From contig JAHIZO010000007.1 of assembly GCA_018814405.1 (NCBI GenBank), forward strand, positions 400,299 through 464,298: a stretch of 64,000 nt of DNA, read 5' to 3'. Positions 54,316-64,000 of this stretch are shown here, piece by piece. This DNA comes from Gammaproteobacteria bacterium. Its GTDB lineage: Bacteria > Pseudomonadota > Gammaproteobacteria > Burkholderiales > Gallionellaceae. The notes beneath the pieces were generated by a model. The model was given only the letters and a program-made list of their open reading frames with translations. It ran no database searches and was not told the origin of the DNA. Each line of letters starts with the position of its first letter. Position 1 is the stretch's first letter. Both the position numbers and the translations under genes were made by a program.

Positions 54316-56162
54316 TGACACCGCTGCTCGATACCATCAATAGTCCCGAAGACCTGCGCAAACTGTCGCGCGATCAGTTGCCGCAACTGGCGGATGAGCT
54401 GCGCGAGTTCCTAATCGAGTCGGTGAGCAAGACCGGCGGTCACCTGTCTTCCAATCTGGGTACGGTGGAGCTGACCATCGCGCTGCATGCCGTGTTCAAT
54501 ACACCGCAAGACAAGCTGGTGTGGGACGTCGGTCACCAGACCTACGTGCACAAGATACTCACCGGCCGCCGCGCGGCGATGAGCAAGCTGCGTATGCATG
54601 GCGGCATCGCCGGTTTTCCCAAGCGAGACGAAAGCCCCTACGACACTTTCGGTACCGGCCATTCCAGCACTTCGATCTCGGCGGCGCTGGGTATGGCGGC
54701 TGCCGCAAAATTGCGCGGGTCGGATGAGCGTGCTGTCGCCATCATCGGCGATGGAGCGATGACCGGAGGGATGGCGTTCGAGGCGCTGAATAACGCGGGG
54801 GCGATGGATGCCAATCTGCTGGTCATCCTCAACGACAACGATATGTCGATCTCGCGCCCGGTCGGCGCGCTCAACAACTATCTGGCGAAACTGATGTCGG
54901 GCCGATTCTACGCGGCGATGCGCCGCGGCAGCGAGAAGATGCTCAAAGGCATGCCGCCGGTGCTGGAGTTCGCCAAGCGCACCGAGGAACACATCAAGGG
55001 CATGGTCATCCCTGGCACGATGTTCGAGGAGTTCGGCTTCAACTACATCGGTCCCATCGACGGGCACGACATCGACGTGCTGATGGATACCCTGAACAAT
55101 ATCCGCAAACTGGAAGGGCCGCAGTTCCTGCACATCGTCACGCAGAAGGGCAAGGGCTATGCTTTGGCGGAAGAAGACTGCCTGCTCTATCACGGCGTAT
55201 CCAAGTTCGACCGCAGCAGCGGCATCATCCCCAAGCCCGCGCCGCAGCGCACTTACACCCAGATATTCGGCGAATGGCTGTGCGACATGGCGGCGGCGGA
55301 CGGCAAGCTGGTGGCGATCACACCGGCCATGTGTGAAGGCTCCGGTATGGCGGAGTTCTCGGAGAAATATCCGGACAGATATTTCGATGTGGGTATCGCC
55401 GAGCAGCATGCACTCACTTTTGCGGCCGGTATGGCCTGCGAGGGCAGCAAGCCAGTGGTCGCCATCTACTCCACCTTCCTGCAGCGCGCCTATGACCAGT
55501 TGATCCATGACATCGCTATCCAGAATCTGCCGGTGATGCTGGCAGTCGACCGCGGCGGTCTGGTCGGCGCGGACGGTGCGACACATGCGGGGAGCTTTGA
55601 TCTGTCCTTTCTGCGCAGCATCCCCAACATGACCGTGATGGCACCGGCTGACGAGAACGAATGTCGTCAGATGCTCACTACAGCCTATCGTATGGATACG
55701 CCGACAGCTGTGCGTTATCCGCGCGGCACAGGCCCGGGCGTGGCGGTCGGAAAAGAATTGATTGCGTTGGCAGTCGGCAAAGGCGAGATCCGTCGCAACG
55801 GTATCGGCGTTGCCATCCTGTCGTTCGGCACCATGCTGGCACCGGCGCTGGAAGCGGCAGAGAAGCTGAATGCCACGGTCGCCAATATGCGCTTCGTCAA
55901 ACCGCTGGATGAAGGACTGGTCTTGAAGCTGGCACGCGAGCATGTGCTGCTGGTGACGATTGAAGAGAACACGGTGCAAGGCGGTGCCGGTAGCGCGGTG
56001 GCCGAGTGCCTCGCGCTGCATGGCGTGAAAGTATCCATGCTGCATCTGGGCTTACCCGACCGTTTTGTAGAACAAGGTGAGCACGCACTATTGCTGGCGG
56101 ACTGCGGGCTGGATGCAGCCGGTATTGAAAACAGCGTGCGCAAGGTGCATGTTTCCGTATAA
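54315..56162 (+). CDS. dxs: 1-deoxy-D-xylulose-5-phosphate synthase
   Basis: 615 residues, full length. Thiamine-diphosphate binding is seen in [18 protein letters not shown] with NDNDMSIS. Other motifs are [46 protein letters not shown] and [15 protein letters not shown]. First step of the non-mevalonate isoprenoid pathway, feeding ispA upstream. Confidence 0.98.
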   Translation: MTPLLDTINSPEDLRKLSRDQLPQLADELREFLIESVSKTGGHLSSNLGTVELTIALHAVFNTPQDKLVWDVGHQTYVHKILTGRRAAMSKLRMHGGIAGFPKRDESPYDTFGTGHSSTSISAALGMAAAAKLRGSDERAVAIIGDGAMTGGMAFEALNNAGAMDANLLVILNDNDMSISRPVGALNNYLAKLMSGRFYAAMRRGSEKMLKGMPPVLEFAKRTEEHIKGMVIPGTMFEEFGFNYIGPIDGHDIDVLMDTLNNIRKLEGPQFLHIVTQKGKGYALAEEDCLLYHGVSKFDRSSGIIPKPAPQRTYTQIFGEWLCDMAAADGKLVAITPAMCEGSGMAEFSEKYPDRYFDVGIAEQHALTFAAGMACEGSKPVVAIYSTFLQRAYDQLIHDIAIQNLPVMLAVDRGGLVGADGATHAGSFDLSFLRSIPNMTVMAPADENECRQMLTTAYRMDTPTAVRYPRGTGPGVAVGKELIALAVGKGEIRRNGIGVAILSFGTMLAPALEAAEKLNATVANMRFVKPLDEGLVLKLAREHVLLVTIEENTVQGGAGSAVAECLALHGVKVSMLHLGLPDRFVEQGEHALLLADCGLDAAGIENSVRKVHVSV

Positions 56163-56234
56163 CAAGATAACCCGACAAAAACAGTCGGAGATTGTCTATA
56201 ATCGGCCCTCGGCCACAACGCAAAGGTTACGACA

Positions 56235-57032
56235 ATGAACGCACCCGCGCCCATTCCAGACGTGCAGAGCAGCGCGGATACCCGCCAACTCGCTATAAAC
56301 AAAGTCGGTATCAAGAGTATCCGTCACCCCATCGTCGTCAGCGACAAGAGTGAAGGCGTGCAGCACACCATCGCCACATTCAATATGTATGTGCGTCTGC
56401 CGCACAATTTCAAGGGCACGCACATGTCGCGTTTCGTGCAGATATTGAATCAGCACGGTCGCGAGATCACTGTCGAATCGTTCGAGAGCATCCTGCGCGA
56501 GATGGTGGAGAAGCTGGAAGCCAAATCCGGTCATCTGGAAATGAGCTTCCCGTATTTCGTGAACAAGACCGCGCCCATTTCCGGCGTGCAGAGTCTGCTC
56601 GATTACGACGTCACCTTTACGGGTGAGATCATCGAGGGCGAATACCGCTTCACCATGAAGGTATTGGTGCCGGTCACCAGCCTGTGCCCCTGCTCCAAAG
56701 AGATCTCCGAGCGCGGCGCGCACAACCAGCGTTCCCATGTCACGCTCACTGTGCGCACAAAAGGCTCGGTGTGGATAGAGGACGTGGTGCGCATCGCCGA
56801 AGAACAGGCATCGAGCGAGTTGTATGGTCTGCTCAAGCGTCCGGACGAGAAGTTCGTCACCGAGCGCGCCTATGACAATCCCAAGTTCGTGGAAGACATG
56901 GTGCGCGACGTGGCTGCGGCATTGAATGCCGATGAGCGTATCGAAGCCTATATCGTCGAATCCGAGAACTTCGAGTCGATCCATAATCATTCTGCCTATG
57001 CGCTGATCGAGCGCGACAAGACGCAGGACTGA
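56235..57032 (+). CDS. folE2: GTP cyclohydrolase FolE2 (type IB)
   Basis: 265 residues. The catalytic/metal cysteine region is [20 protein letters not shown] (Cys151, Cys153), with [12 protein letters not shown]. It converts GTP to dihydroneopterin triphosphate for folate. Unlike FolE it does not strictly need zinc. A TATAAT box lies in the 72-base gap after dxs. Whether a zinc-dependent FolE also exists is unknown from this window. Confidence 0.96.
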   Translation: MNAPAPIPDVQSSADTRQLAINKVGIKSIRHPIVVSDKSEGVQHTIATFNMYVRLPHNFKGTHMSRFVQILNQHGREITVESFESILREMVEKLEAKSGHLEMSFPYFVNKTAPISGVQSLLDYDVTFTGEIIEGEYRFTMKVLVPVTSLCPCSKEISERGAHNQRSHVTLTVRTKGSVWIEDVVRIAEEQASSELYGLLKRPDEKFVTERAYDNPKFVEDMVRDVAAALNADERIEAYIVESENFESIHNHSAYALIERDKTQD

Positions 57033-57034
57033 TT

Positions 57035-57751
57035 TTGAAGCCGGTCGCCGTTTTTCGGCATTCCACGAATGAAGGGCCGGGACATATCGCACTGTTCTTG
57101 ACGCAGCACGCCATCCCCTGGCAGATGTTCCACATCGATCAGGGGGATGCAGTGCCTGCGAATGCGGGTGATTTCAGTGGTCTGGTATTCATGGGCGGTG
57201 TAATGAGCGTGAACGATGATTCGCCCTGGATAGCGGAGGAACTCGCGCTGATCCGCGATGCCATCGCAAAAGATATCCCCGTGCTTGGCCACTGCCTGGG
57301 CGGGCAACTTATGAGCAAAGCGCTTGGCGGTGTAGTGACCAAGAATCCCGTGAAAGAATTTGGCTGGGGCGAAGTCAGCGTTGCCGACAACGAGACAGCA
57401 AAACAGTGGTTCGGGGATATCGAACGTTTCGATTCATTCCATTGGCACGGTGAGACTTTCTCGCTACCACCAGATGCCGTCCATCTGCTCTCCAATCAAC
57501 ATTGCGCCAATCAGGCATGGGCCATGGGCAAACATCTGGCCATGCAATGCCATGTTGAGATGACTGCGCACATGATCGAAGACTGGTGCAAGGCTGGAGC
57601 TGAAACGCTTGCCGCCAACAGTGACGGTCCCGGTGTGCAAAGTGCCGAGACCATGCAGGCACAGATGCACGACAAGTTGCCTTCGCTGAACAAAGTGGCT
57701 GAGCAACTCTACCGTCACTGGATACACGGCATCGCTCCCCGCGCGAGTTAG
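57035..57751 (+). CDS. Type 1 glutamine amidotransferase
   Basis: 238 residues with a TTG start two bases after the folE2 stop (no ATG fits). The class I nucleophile is Cys87 in [17 protein letters not shown], with the His/Glu of the triad in QCHVEMT. It resembles stand-alone GMP-synthase-like amidotransferases, often annotated as GuaA-like or YfeJ. The acceptor substrate is unknown. Confidence 0.85.
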   Translation: MKPVAVFRHSTNEGPGHIALFLTQHAIPWQMFHIDQGDAVPANAGDFSGLVFMGGVMSVNDDSPWIAEELALIRDAIAKDIPVLGHCLGGQLMSKALGGVVTKNPVKEFGWGEVSVADNETAKQWFGDIERFDSFHWHGETFSLPPDAVHLLSNQHCANQAWAMGKHLAMQCHVEMTAHMIEDWCKAGAETLAANSDGPGVQSAETMQAQMHDKLPSLNKVAEQLYRHWIHGIAPRAS

Positions 57752-57759
57752 AATGCGGC

Positions 57760-58083
57760 ATGACCTACGTCGTTGCCGAAAATTGCATCCGCTGTAAATA
57801 CACCGACTGTGTGGAAGTGTGTCCGGTCGACTGTTTTCGTGAAGGCGAGAACTTCCTTGTCATCGATCCCGAAGAATGCATCGACTGTTCGTTATGCGTG
57901 CCGGAATGTCCGGCCAATGCCATCTATGCAGAAGATGATCTGCCCGCAGATCAACAGCAGTTCATCGCGCTGAATGCTGAGCTGGCCAAACAGTGGCAAC
58001 CCATTGTGGTGAAGAAAAATGCCCCGCCTGATGCCGATGACTGGCTGAAGGTTAAAGACAAACTCCAATTGCTGAAGAAGTGA
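57760..58083 (+). CDS. fdxA: Seven-iron ferredoxin (FdxA type)
   Basis: 107 residues. The cysteine pattern [20 protein letters not shown] and [15 protein letters not shown] gives one 3Fe-4S and one 4Fe-4S cluster, as in Azotobacter FdI-type ferredoxins. The C-terminal extension of about 45 residues is typical. A low-potential electron carrier. Its stop overlaps the GTG start of the nuclease gene. Confidence 0.94.
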   Translation: MTYVVAENCIRCKYTDCVEVCPVDCFREGENFLVIDPEECIDCSLCVPECPANAIYAEDDLPADQQQFIALNAELAKQWQPIVVKKNAPPDADDWLKVKDKLQLLKK

Positions 58084-60629
58084 GTCAAGCAAACGTACTC
58101 TTCGACCGCGTCGCCCAGCGCATCCTCGCGGCACATCCCGCGCCCGATCTGCGCGGCATCACCATCCTCTTGCCGAACATGCATGCCGCACAACCACTGG
58201 CGCAGGCTTTGATGCGCAAAGCGCAAGTGTCAGCCATCCTGTTGCCACAGATGGTGACGCTGAACGAATGGGCACAAAGCGTGCCGCTCGATGTGGCTGT
58301 CGCCAGCGACAGCCAGCGCAGCGCCATGCTCTACCAGCAGCTGCGCAAGCTGCAATGGTTCGAGAACGCGGACCTGTGGAGCATGACGCAGGAGTTGCTC
58401 AAGCTGTTCGATGAATTGACGCATGCGCTACATGCCTTGCCGGAAGATGCGGATGCTTTCGCTGCGGCCGTGCAACAGGCTTATCAGGCCAGGCAGAACA
58501 CCACGCTGCAACTGGAAGCACGACTGGTGTTCGAGTTGTGGCATGCCATGCAGAGCGGTGAAGAACTGGATGCCGCGCGTGCCTACCAGATGCGCTTAGC
58601 CAAACTGGCACAACAAGCCGACCGTCCCTTGTATGTGCTGCGCGCTTCGGAATGGGATGCATTGGAGCAACGCTTCCTCGAAGAATACGAACAGCGCGCG
58701 ATGGTGAAGGTGTTCGATGTGCGCGAGATGGAAGTGCCAAGCCAGATGCCTCTGTTCTTCGCAGCCACTTCACTCGAGCAGGAAGCCCGAGCCGCTGCCA
58801 TGCAGGTGCGCCGCTGGCTGGCTGAAGGCAAACGCAATATCGCCATCGTCGCGCAAGACCGCGTGGCTGCGCGACGCACACGCGCCCTGTTGGAGCGTGC
58901 CGAGATATTGGTGGCGGACGAAACAGGTTGGACTTTCGCCACGTTGTCGGTGAGCACCGTGCTCGACCGCTGGCTCACCGCATTGCAAAGCGATTTCTAT
59001 CATCACGACCTGCTCGACCTGCTCAAGTCGCCATACATCTTCGCCGACATGACGGCGGGTGAACGCAAGGCGACTGTATATCAACTGGAGCAACTACTGC
59101 GCAAACAGGGTGTGGTCGCCGGGCTGGAGAACTTCGTCGCGCTCACCGCACAGGAAGTATCGCTGCACCAACCGTTGGCGCGTTTGCGTCAGGCCGCGGC
59201 ACTGCTGGAACAGAACAGGAAGCACACGCTGGCGCAATGGCTGGCGGCATTGCAGAAAAGCCTGAACGTACTGGGCATAGACAGCGGTTTGCAGCAGGAC
59301 GACGCCGGGCAGCAGTTGCTGCGTGCATTGCAGAACTGGCAGCAGGAGCTGCATGGCGACGAAGGCCCCTACCACTTCGCCGAATGGCGACGCTGGCTGG
59401 CGCAGCAGCTGGACACCGAGACCTTCCGCGACAGCAGCATCGACAGTCCGGTGCGCTTCACACACTTGGCCGCCACGCGTTGGCGCAGATTCGATGCGGT
59501 GCTGATGCTCGGGTGCGACGCGGCACACCTGCCCAGCGCGGGTGATGGCGGTCGCTGGTTCAATGATGCCGTGCGTTCCACGCTCAACCTGCCGACGCGT
59601 GCATTCCATGCTGTGCGCCAGCATGATGACCTGCGCGCCTTGCTGGCGATGAACGACGAGGTGCTGGTCACCTGGCAGAAAGAACAGAACGGCGAAGCGC
59701 GCTTGCTTAGTCCTTTCTTGCAGATGCTGCGTGATGCGCATAAGCAAGCGCAGGGTGATGATCTGAGTGCGCGCGAGTTGCCTGCCTATCTTGCGGCAGA
59801 GGATGCGCAGCATATCGAGCTGCCTGCATCGACTCGGCCTGTTCCCAGCGTTGCGTCGGACAGCGTGCCGGCCAGTATCTCCATTAGCGGCTACAACACG
59901 CTGGTTGCCTGCCCCTACCAATACTATGCGCGCCATATCCTGAAGCTGAATGAGCTGGATGAAGTGCAGGAGGCCATCGAGAAACGCGATTACGGTGAGT
60001 GCGTGCACGGCATCCTGCAACGTTTCCATGAGCAGTATCCGTTGGTGATGCAGGGTGACTTGGCCGAGATGGAAGCTGCGCTGCAGCGCATCAGCGAAGA
60101 AGTGTTCGCCGACCTGCTGGCACATGACTTCACCGCGCAAGCATGGCTGGCACGCTGGGTTCAATCCTTGCCTGCCTATCTGGATTGGCAGATCAAACGC
60201 GAGCGCGAAGGCTGGCGCTATGCAGAGTCCGAGCAGGCTTTCGATTGGCCGCTGGATGGTATCCGCCTGCGCGGACGTATCGATCGACTCGATGTGCGCG
60301 GCGAAGAAAAGCTGGTGCTGGATTACAAGACGCAGAGCGACCAGTTGCTGCGCAATAAATTAAAAGAGCCGGGTGAGGACGTGCAACTCGCCTGCTACGC
60401 CTATGCGCACGAGGCAGCGGACGCGGCCTTTGTCAGTATCGAGAGTGGCAAGGTGAAGCAGGTCGCGCCGCAGGAGGATGTGCCACTGCTGGCACAACTG
60501 AATGCCGAGCGACTGGAGCAAGTGATGGGTGAGATACGCGGCGGTGCTGGCCTGCCCGCGAACGGCATCGATGCGGTGTGCGGTTATTGCGAAATGCGCG
60601 GCGTGTGCAGAAAGGGGGAGTGGCAATGA
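58080..60629 (+). CDS. AddB-like nuclease/inactivated helicase subunit
   Basis: 849 residues with GTG start overlapping the ferredoxin stop (GTGA). The C-terminal third has a PD-(D/E)XK nuclease ([13 protein letters not shown]) framed by cysteines in [13 protein letters not shown] and [10 protein letters not shown], the 4Fe-4S cage known from AddB. The N-terminal helicase-like part has no clear Walker A ([15 protein letters not shown]). It forms a recombinational repair complex with the following gene. Confidence 0.88.
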   Translation: MSQANVLFDRVAQRILAAHPAPDLRGITILLPNMHAAQPLAQALMRKAQVSAILLPQMVTLNEWAQSVPLDVAVASDSQRSAMLYQQLRKLQWFENADLWSMTQELLKLFDELTHALHALPEDADAFAAAVQQAYQARQNTTLQLEARLVFELWHAMQSGEELDAARAYQMRLAKLAQQADRPLYVLRASEWDALEQRFLEEYEQRAMVKVFDVREMEVPSQMPLFFAATSLEQEARAAAMQVRRWLAEGKRNIAIVAQDRVAARRTRALLERAEILVADETGWTFATLSVSTVLDRWLTALQSDFYHHDLLDLLKSPYIFADMTAGERKATVYQLEQLLRKQGVVAGLENFVALTAQEVSLHQPLARLRQAAALLEQNRKHTLAQWLAALQKSLNVLGIDSGLQQDDAGQQLLRALQNWQQELHGDEGPYHFAEWRRWLAQQLDTETFRDSSIDSPVRFTHLAATRWRRFDAVLMLGCDAAHLPSAGDGGRWFNDAVRSTLNLPTRAFHAVRQHDDLRALLAMNDEVLVTWQKEQNGEARLLSPFLQMLRDAHKQAQGDDLSARELPAYLAAEDAQHIELPASTRPVPSVASDSVPASISISGYNTLVACPYQYYARHILKLNELDEVQEAIEKRDYGECVHGILQRFHEQYPLVMQGDLAEMEAALQRISEEVFADLLAHDFTAQAWLARWVQSLPAYLDWQIKREREGWRYAESEQAFDWPLDGIRLRGRIDRLDVRGEEKLVLDYKTQSDQLLRNKLKEPGEDVQLACYAYAHEAADAAFVSIESGKVKQVAPQEDVPLLAQLNAERLEQVMGEIRGGAGLPANGIDAVCGYCEMRGVCRKGEWQ

Positions 60630-63600
60630 GCAATCACATCGCACTCGACCCCACCCGCAGCGTCGTCGTCGAAGCTTGTGCCGGTAGCGGCAAGACCTGG
60701 TTGCTGGTGTCGCGCATTGTGCGCTTGCTGCTGGATGGCGCGCAGCCTTCAACCATCCTTGCTATCACCTTCACGCGCAAAGCTGCGCAGGAGATGCAGG
60801 CGCGTTTGCAACTGTGGTTGCGCGATCTTGCGATGGGCAATGAAGCTTCGGTGCGTCAGTTCTTCGCCGAGCGGGGTATTGCAGAGCTGAGCGAAGAACA
60901 GCTGCAACGCGCGCGCGATCTTTATAAAGAAGTGTTGCTTGCGCAACCCGCTATCACCATCAGCACTTTCCATGGCTGGTTCATGCAGGTCATGCAGCGC
61001 GCGCCGCTGAATGCGGATGTGATGCAAGGCATGAGTCTGCTGGAGCGTGCCGGGGCTGAGCAGGAGGAGGCATGGGAAGAATTGCTGGAGCAGATGCGCA
61101 AGCAGCCGGAAGGTGCACAAGCGCCGCACATGCAATGGCTGTTCGAAACACAGGGCCTGTTCAACACACGCAAGCTGCTGTTCAACTTCCTCGCCAAACG
61201 CGCCGAGTGGTGGGCGTATACGCAGGGGCAGGCGGAGCCGCTGAGTATTGCGCTGGATAATCTGCGTCACGATCTGGCGGTGGATATGGACTTTGATCCG
61301 GTCGCCGACTGGGGCATGTGCGGCAACAGCGAAGAAGCGTATTTCGCTTTCGTGCGTCAACTAACGAGCAACGGTACCGCCGCGCAGGCGAAGAAGGCGA
61401 GCGAACTGGAGCGAGCCTGGACGGACAGCTCGCCCGAGGTGCGCTTCGCTGTTGTATCGCCATTGTTGTTCACGCAGGCGGATGAACCGCGCAGCTTCAA
61501 GCCGACCAAGAAACAGGACGCCGACGCCTTCCTTCTCACGCGCGATGCCATGTTCGCCAGTGTACAAGAAGTGCGCGACACGCTCGCCGAGCAACAGGCT
61601 TATAGTTTGAACGAAGCTGTGCTGCATTGTGGCGTCGCTTTCCTTGAGCACTATCAGACGCTCAAGGCGCAGAAGCAACAGATGGATTTCTCCGATCTGG
61701 AATGGCAGTTGTGCCGCCTGTTGCAACAGAGCGAACACGCCGAGACCATGCAGTACAAGCTAGACAGCCGTTACCGCCATGTATTGCTGGATGAGTTCCA
61801 GGACACCAACCCGCTGCAATGGCAGATCATGCGCGCCTGGTTCGATGCCTCGGTGGCGGTGGAATCGCAGCCAACAGTGTTCGTGGTGGGCGATCCCAAG
61901 CAATCCATCTATCGTTTCCGTCGTGCCGATGCGCGCCTGTTCGGCGTGGCGCGCGAATACCTGCAGCAGCATTTCGATGCCGAGACCTTGGGCAACAGTC
62001 TCACGCGCCGCAACTCGCAAGCTGTGGTCAATGCGGTGAACGCGGTGTTCTGCGAACAGCCGGATGGCTTTGAGTTCGTCGAGCACCAGACGCACCAGAA
62101 AGAACTGCCCGGTCATGTGCTGGTGCTGCCGCTGGCGGAAGCCGAGTATGCCGAGGCAGTGGTCGCCGAGGATGCGCCACTCGTGTTGCGCGATCCGCTC
62201 ACCATCGCGCGCGCTGAAGCGGGTGAAGGTGAGCGCCACATGGAGGCCGAACAATTCGCTGCGCAACTGCAAACCATTGTCAGCGAGTGGTCGGTGAATG
62301 CAGAAGGCGAGACACGCCGCGCGACTTACGGCGACATCATGGTGTTGGTGCGCAGCCGTACCCACCTCGCCATCTATGAAGAAGCATTGCGCGCCAGACA
62401 CATTCCCTTCATCAGTTCGCGGCGCGGCGGTCTGCTCGATACGCTGGAAGCGGAAGATATCCAGGCACTGTTGCTGTTCCTCATCACGCCCTTTGCCGAC
62501 TTGGCGCTGGCACAAGTGTTGCGCACGCCGATCTTTGCGTGCGGTGATGTGGATCTGATGGCTTTGGCGACAGTCACTGCATCGTCAGTCGAGGAAGCTG
62601 ATATCAAGACAAGCTGGTGGTCGCGCCTGCAACAAATGGTTTCACCGCCACCTGCTCTGCAGCGTGCGGTCCAACTGCTGCAACGCTGGCTCACCCTCGC
62701 GGACAAACTGCCGGTGCATGACTTGCTCGATCGCATCTATTTCGAAGGTGATGTGATCGCGCGTTACAAGGCGGTGATGCCAGTCGAGATGCGTGCCAAG
62801 GTGATAGCCAATCTACATGCCTTCATGGAGATCGCGCTGTCGGTGGATGCCGGGCGCTATCCAAGTTTGCCGCGTTTCCTGCAAGAGTTGCGCGAACTGC
62901 GCGACAGCGCGGACGATGCGCCGGACGAAGGCAAGCTCGGAGCGGCGGGCGATGCGGTGCGCATCTACACCGTGCATGAATCCAAAGGTCTGGAAGCGCC
63001 AATCGTGTGGCTGCTGGATGCGAACGCCGAGAAGAAGAATCGTGACGGCAGCGATGTGCTGCTGGACTGGCCGACCCACGAAGCACAGCCGTTGCACTTC
63101 TCGCTCTATGCCGATCAAGCCTCGCGCGGTAAGAAACGAATGCCGCTGTTCGAGCAGGATGCTGCCGAACAGGCGCGCGAGGAGATGAATCTGCTCTACG
63201 TCGCCATGACCCGTGCGCAGCAGGCGCTCGTCGTCAGCGGTAGTCAGGGCGCGCGGGAGACGAAGCAAGTCACTTGGTATGGTCGAATCGCTGAAGCGAT
63301 TAGCGAGCAGAGCAACCCGCTGCATGCCGTCGTCACATCGACGGCTGATGAAATCGTGGCGGTGAATGTGCAGAATATATCGCTGCCCATCATCACTCCC
63401 GTCGGTAACCGTGCCGCCCGCAACACCACTCAGCAGCAGCGAGGTATCTGGCTGCATGCCCTGCTGCAGCACTTGACGGAAGGGTCGCTAGACTTGGCTG
63501 AGTTGCAGCAACGTCTCGCCATCCCCGCAGCAGAGATCGAATCCCTCTGGCAACAAGCCCAAGGCCTGCTTGCTGCACCGCAACTCGCGCGCTTCTTTGA

Positions 63601-63853
63601 TGCGCCGCAATACCATACCGCCTGCAACGAGATGCCCTACATCAATGCCAAGGGTGAGCTGAAGCGCATCGATCGTCTGGTCGAGTTCGACAATGAAGTT
63701 TGGGTGCTGGATTACAAACTCGGTGATTCAGAAGGTGTGGCCCGCTATCGCGCGCAGATGGCGGAATACCGTGCTGCGATGCAGGCTATATATATAGATA
63801 AGGATGTTAAATGCGCACTGTTGTTTGCGGATGGAGTTTTGAGTGAGTTGTAA
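60626..63853 (+). CDS. AddA-like UvrD-family helicase-nuclease
   Basis: 1075 residues from ATG 60626, overlapping the stop of the AddB-like gene (ATGA). Walker A is EACAGSGKTWLL (18-24), with TFTRKAAQEMQARL, LLDEFQDTNPLQW, VVGDPKQSIYRFRRA, TVHESKGLEAPIVWLL and YVAMTRAQQALVV. A C-terminal nuclease domain has DNEVWVLDYKLGD. With the AddB-like protein it processes double-strand breaks, standing in for RecBCD. Confidence 0.93.
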   Translation: MSNHIALDPTRSVVVEACAGSGKTWLLVSRIVRLLLDGAQPSTILAITFTRKAAQEMQARLQLWLRDLAMGNEASVRQFFAERGIAELSEEQLQRARDLYKEVLLAQPAITISTFHGWFMQVMQRAPLNADVMQGMSLLERAGAEQEEAWEELLEQMRKQPEGAQAPHMQWLFETQGLFNTRKLLFNFLAKRAEWWAYTQGQAEPLSIALDNLRHDLAVDMDFDPVADWGMCGNSEEAYFAFVRQLTSNGTAAQAKKASELERAWTDSSPEVRFAVVSPLLFTQADEPRSFKPTKKQDADAFLLTRDAMFASVQEVRDTLAEQQAYSLNEAVLHCGVAFLEHYQTLKAQKQQMDFSDLEWQLCRLLQQSEHAETMQYKLDSRYRHVLLDEFQDTNPLQWQIMRAWFDASVAVESQPTVFVVGDPKQSIYRFRRADARLFGVAREYLQQHFDAETLGNSLTRRNSQAVVNAVNAVFCEQPDGFEFVEHQTHQKELPGHVLVLPLAEAEYAEAVVAEDAPLVLRDPLTIARAEAGEGERHMEAEQFAAQLQTIVSEWSVNAEGETRRATYGDIMVLVRSRTHLAIYEEALRARHIPFISSRRGGLLDTLEAEDIQALLLFLITPFADLALAQVLRTPIFACGDVDLMALATVTASSVEEADIKTSWWSRLQQMVSPPPALQRAVQLLQRWLTLADKLPVHDLLDRIYFEGDVIARYKAVMPVEMRAKVIANLHAFMEIALSVDAGRYPSLPRFLQELRELRDSADDAPDEGKLGAAGDAVRIYTVHESKGLEAPIVWLLDANAEKKNRDGSDVLLDWPTHEAQPLHFSLYADQASRGKKRMPLFEQDAAEQAREEMNLLYVAMTRAQQALVVSGSQGARETKQVTWYGRIAEAISEQSNPLHAVVTSTADEIVAVNVQNISLPIITPVGNRAARNTTQQQRGIWLHALLQHLTEGSLDLAELQQRLAIPAAEIESLWQQAQGLLAAPQLARFFDAPQYHTACNEMPYINAKGELKRIDRLVEFDNEVWVLDYKLGDSEGVARYRAQMAEYRAAMQAIYIDKDVKCALLFADGVLSEL

Positions 63854-63924
63854 TAACGCATCAGTGGCAACCCAACGTTGACCGTCGAGCCGATTGTAAT
63901 TGATTGAAGGAACGAAGATATTTC

Positions 63925-64000
63925 ATGGTTAAGTCTGGTCTCGATTTGAACTTGGCAAGTAGCATTCGGGGTATTTCCAACCCGATTGCGAGGACTGCCA
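63925..64000 (+). CDS. Start of an unidentified gene, cut by the window edge
   Basis: ATG at 63925 with GAAGGAACGAAG upstream opens a frame of 25 codons to the window end (MVKSGLDLNLASSIRGISNP). No family is recognised. The 71-base gap after the helicase gene has no clear promoter. It could be a real gene or a chance frame. Confidence 0.4.
   Translation, partial: MVKSGLDLNLASSIRGISNPIARTA

Noticed and set aside
54411-56045. Long open frame of about 540 codons on the minus strand opposite dxs
   Set aside because: It is exactly antisense to a full-length dxs, is rich in His/Arg/Gln as expected of a shadow frame, and has no recognisable domain.
57745-57762. TAGAAT box directly before the ferredoxin ATG
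   Set aside because: It would start transcription at or inside the first codon; the gene lies nine bases after the amidotransferase and is likely co-transcribed.
59094-60164. Minus-strand frame of about 356 codons inside the AddB-like gene
   Set aside because: No domain, atypical composition, and the plus-strand gene is continuous and family-like.
60080-60629. Cas4-like nuclease signature suggesting a CRISPR locus
   Set aside because: The cysteine cage and D-K motif sit in an 849-residue AddB-like protein next to an AddA-like helicase; no repeats or other cas genes are present.

Overview
The window looks like a chromosomal segment of a betaproteobacterium. The best fit is the Nitrosomonadales/Gallionellaceae type (Sideroxydans- or Gallionella-like). 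The reasons are the lptC-lptA-lptB-rpoN-hpf-ptsN-hprK-rapZ order, the hemCD-HemX-HemY order next to ppc, the mla-murA-hisGD order, and a secreted single-heme cytochrome/beta-barrel protein of the kind found in neutrophilic iron oxidizers. The taxonomic call is inference; no rRNA or tRNA gene was seen. DNA is moderately GC-rich throughout and no insertion sequence, phage or CRISPR array was recognised.

Layout. 1-6254: 5' end of ppc (minus), then the hemC-hemD-HemX-HemY tetrapyrrole operon, a convergent 2Fe-2S flavin reductase and an SDR-type epimerase. 6288-15341: a long minus-strand block running kdsD-kdsC-lptC-lptA-lptB-rpoN-hpf, a terminator, then ptsN-hprK-rapZ, a NusG-II protein, a Gx transporter and ubiX. 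This block joins lipopolysaccharide export with sigma-54 and nitrogen-PTS regulation. 15439-17409: a Kef-type antiporter. 17432-19244: two type IV pilin genes flanking a decayed third pilin; each intact pilin has a good sigma-54 promoter. 19503-21179: an orphan histidine kinase. 21335-22519: the cytochrome-porin gene, whose codon use suggests very high expression, with a 24-bp perfect palindrome upstream and a strong terminator downstream. 22667-26435: lpxH, a periplasmic cyclophilin, an L,D-transpeptidase and a TPR protein. 26614-29689: glnS and cysS.

29686-43453 is a minus-strand operon for an MSHA-type pilus or related secretion machine. In transcription order it holds a sigma-54 response regulator, mshM (here with a SPOR domain), mshL secretin, mshN, mshE ATPase, mshG, three inner-membrane assembly proteins (GspL/PilO/MshK-like), a very large PilX-like protein and a prepilin. 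43515-50248: mlaFEDCB phospholipid transport, murA, hisG, hisD, rpmB, rpmG. 50310-53000 (minus): a hypothetical protein, a STAS-like protein, a DMT permease and a Rieske oxygenase. 53189-63853: xseB-ispA-dxs, folE2, a glutamine amidotransferase, ferredoxin and an AddB/AddA-like nuclease-helicase pair. A further reading frame begins at the right edge.

How the parts may work together (inference): RpoN, the sigma-54 pilin promoters, the orphan kinase and the orphan sigma-54 activator could form one circuit that controls surface pilins assembled by the MSHA-type machine. The adjacent outer-membrane cytochrome would provide extracellular electron transfer. Most other genes are ordinary housekeeping genes of cell envelope, cofactor and isoprenoid synthesis.
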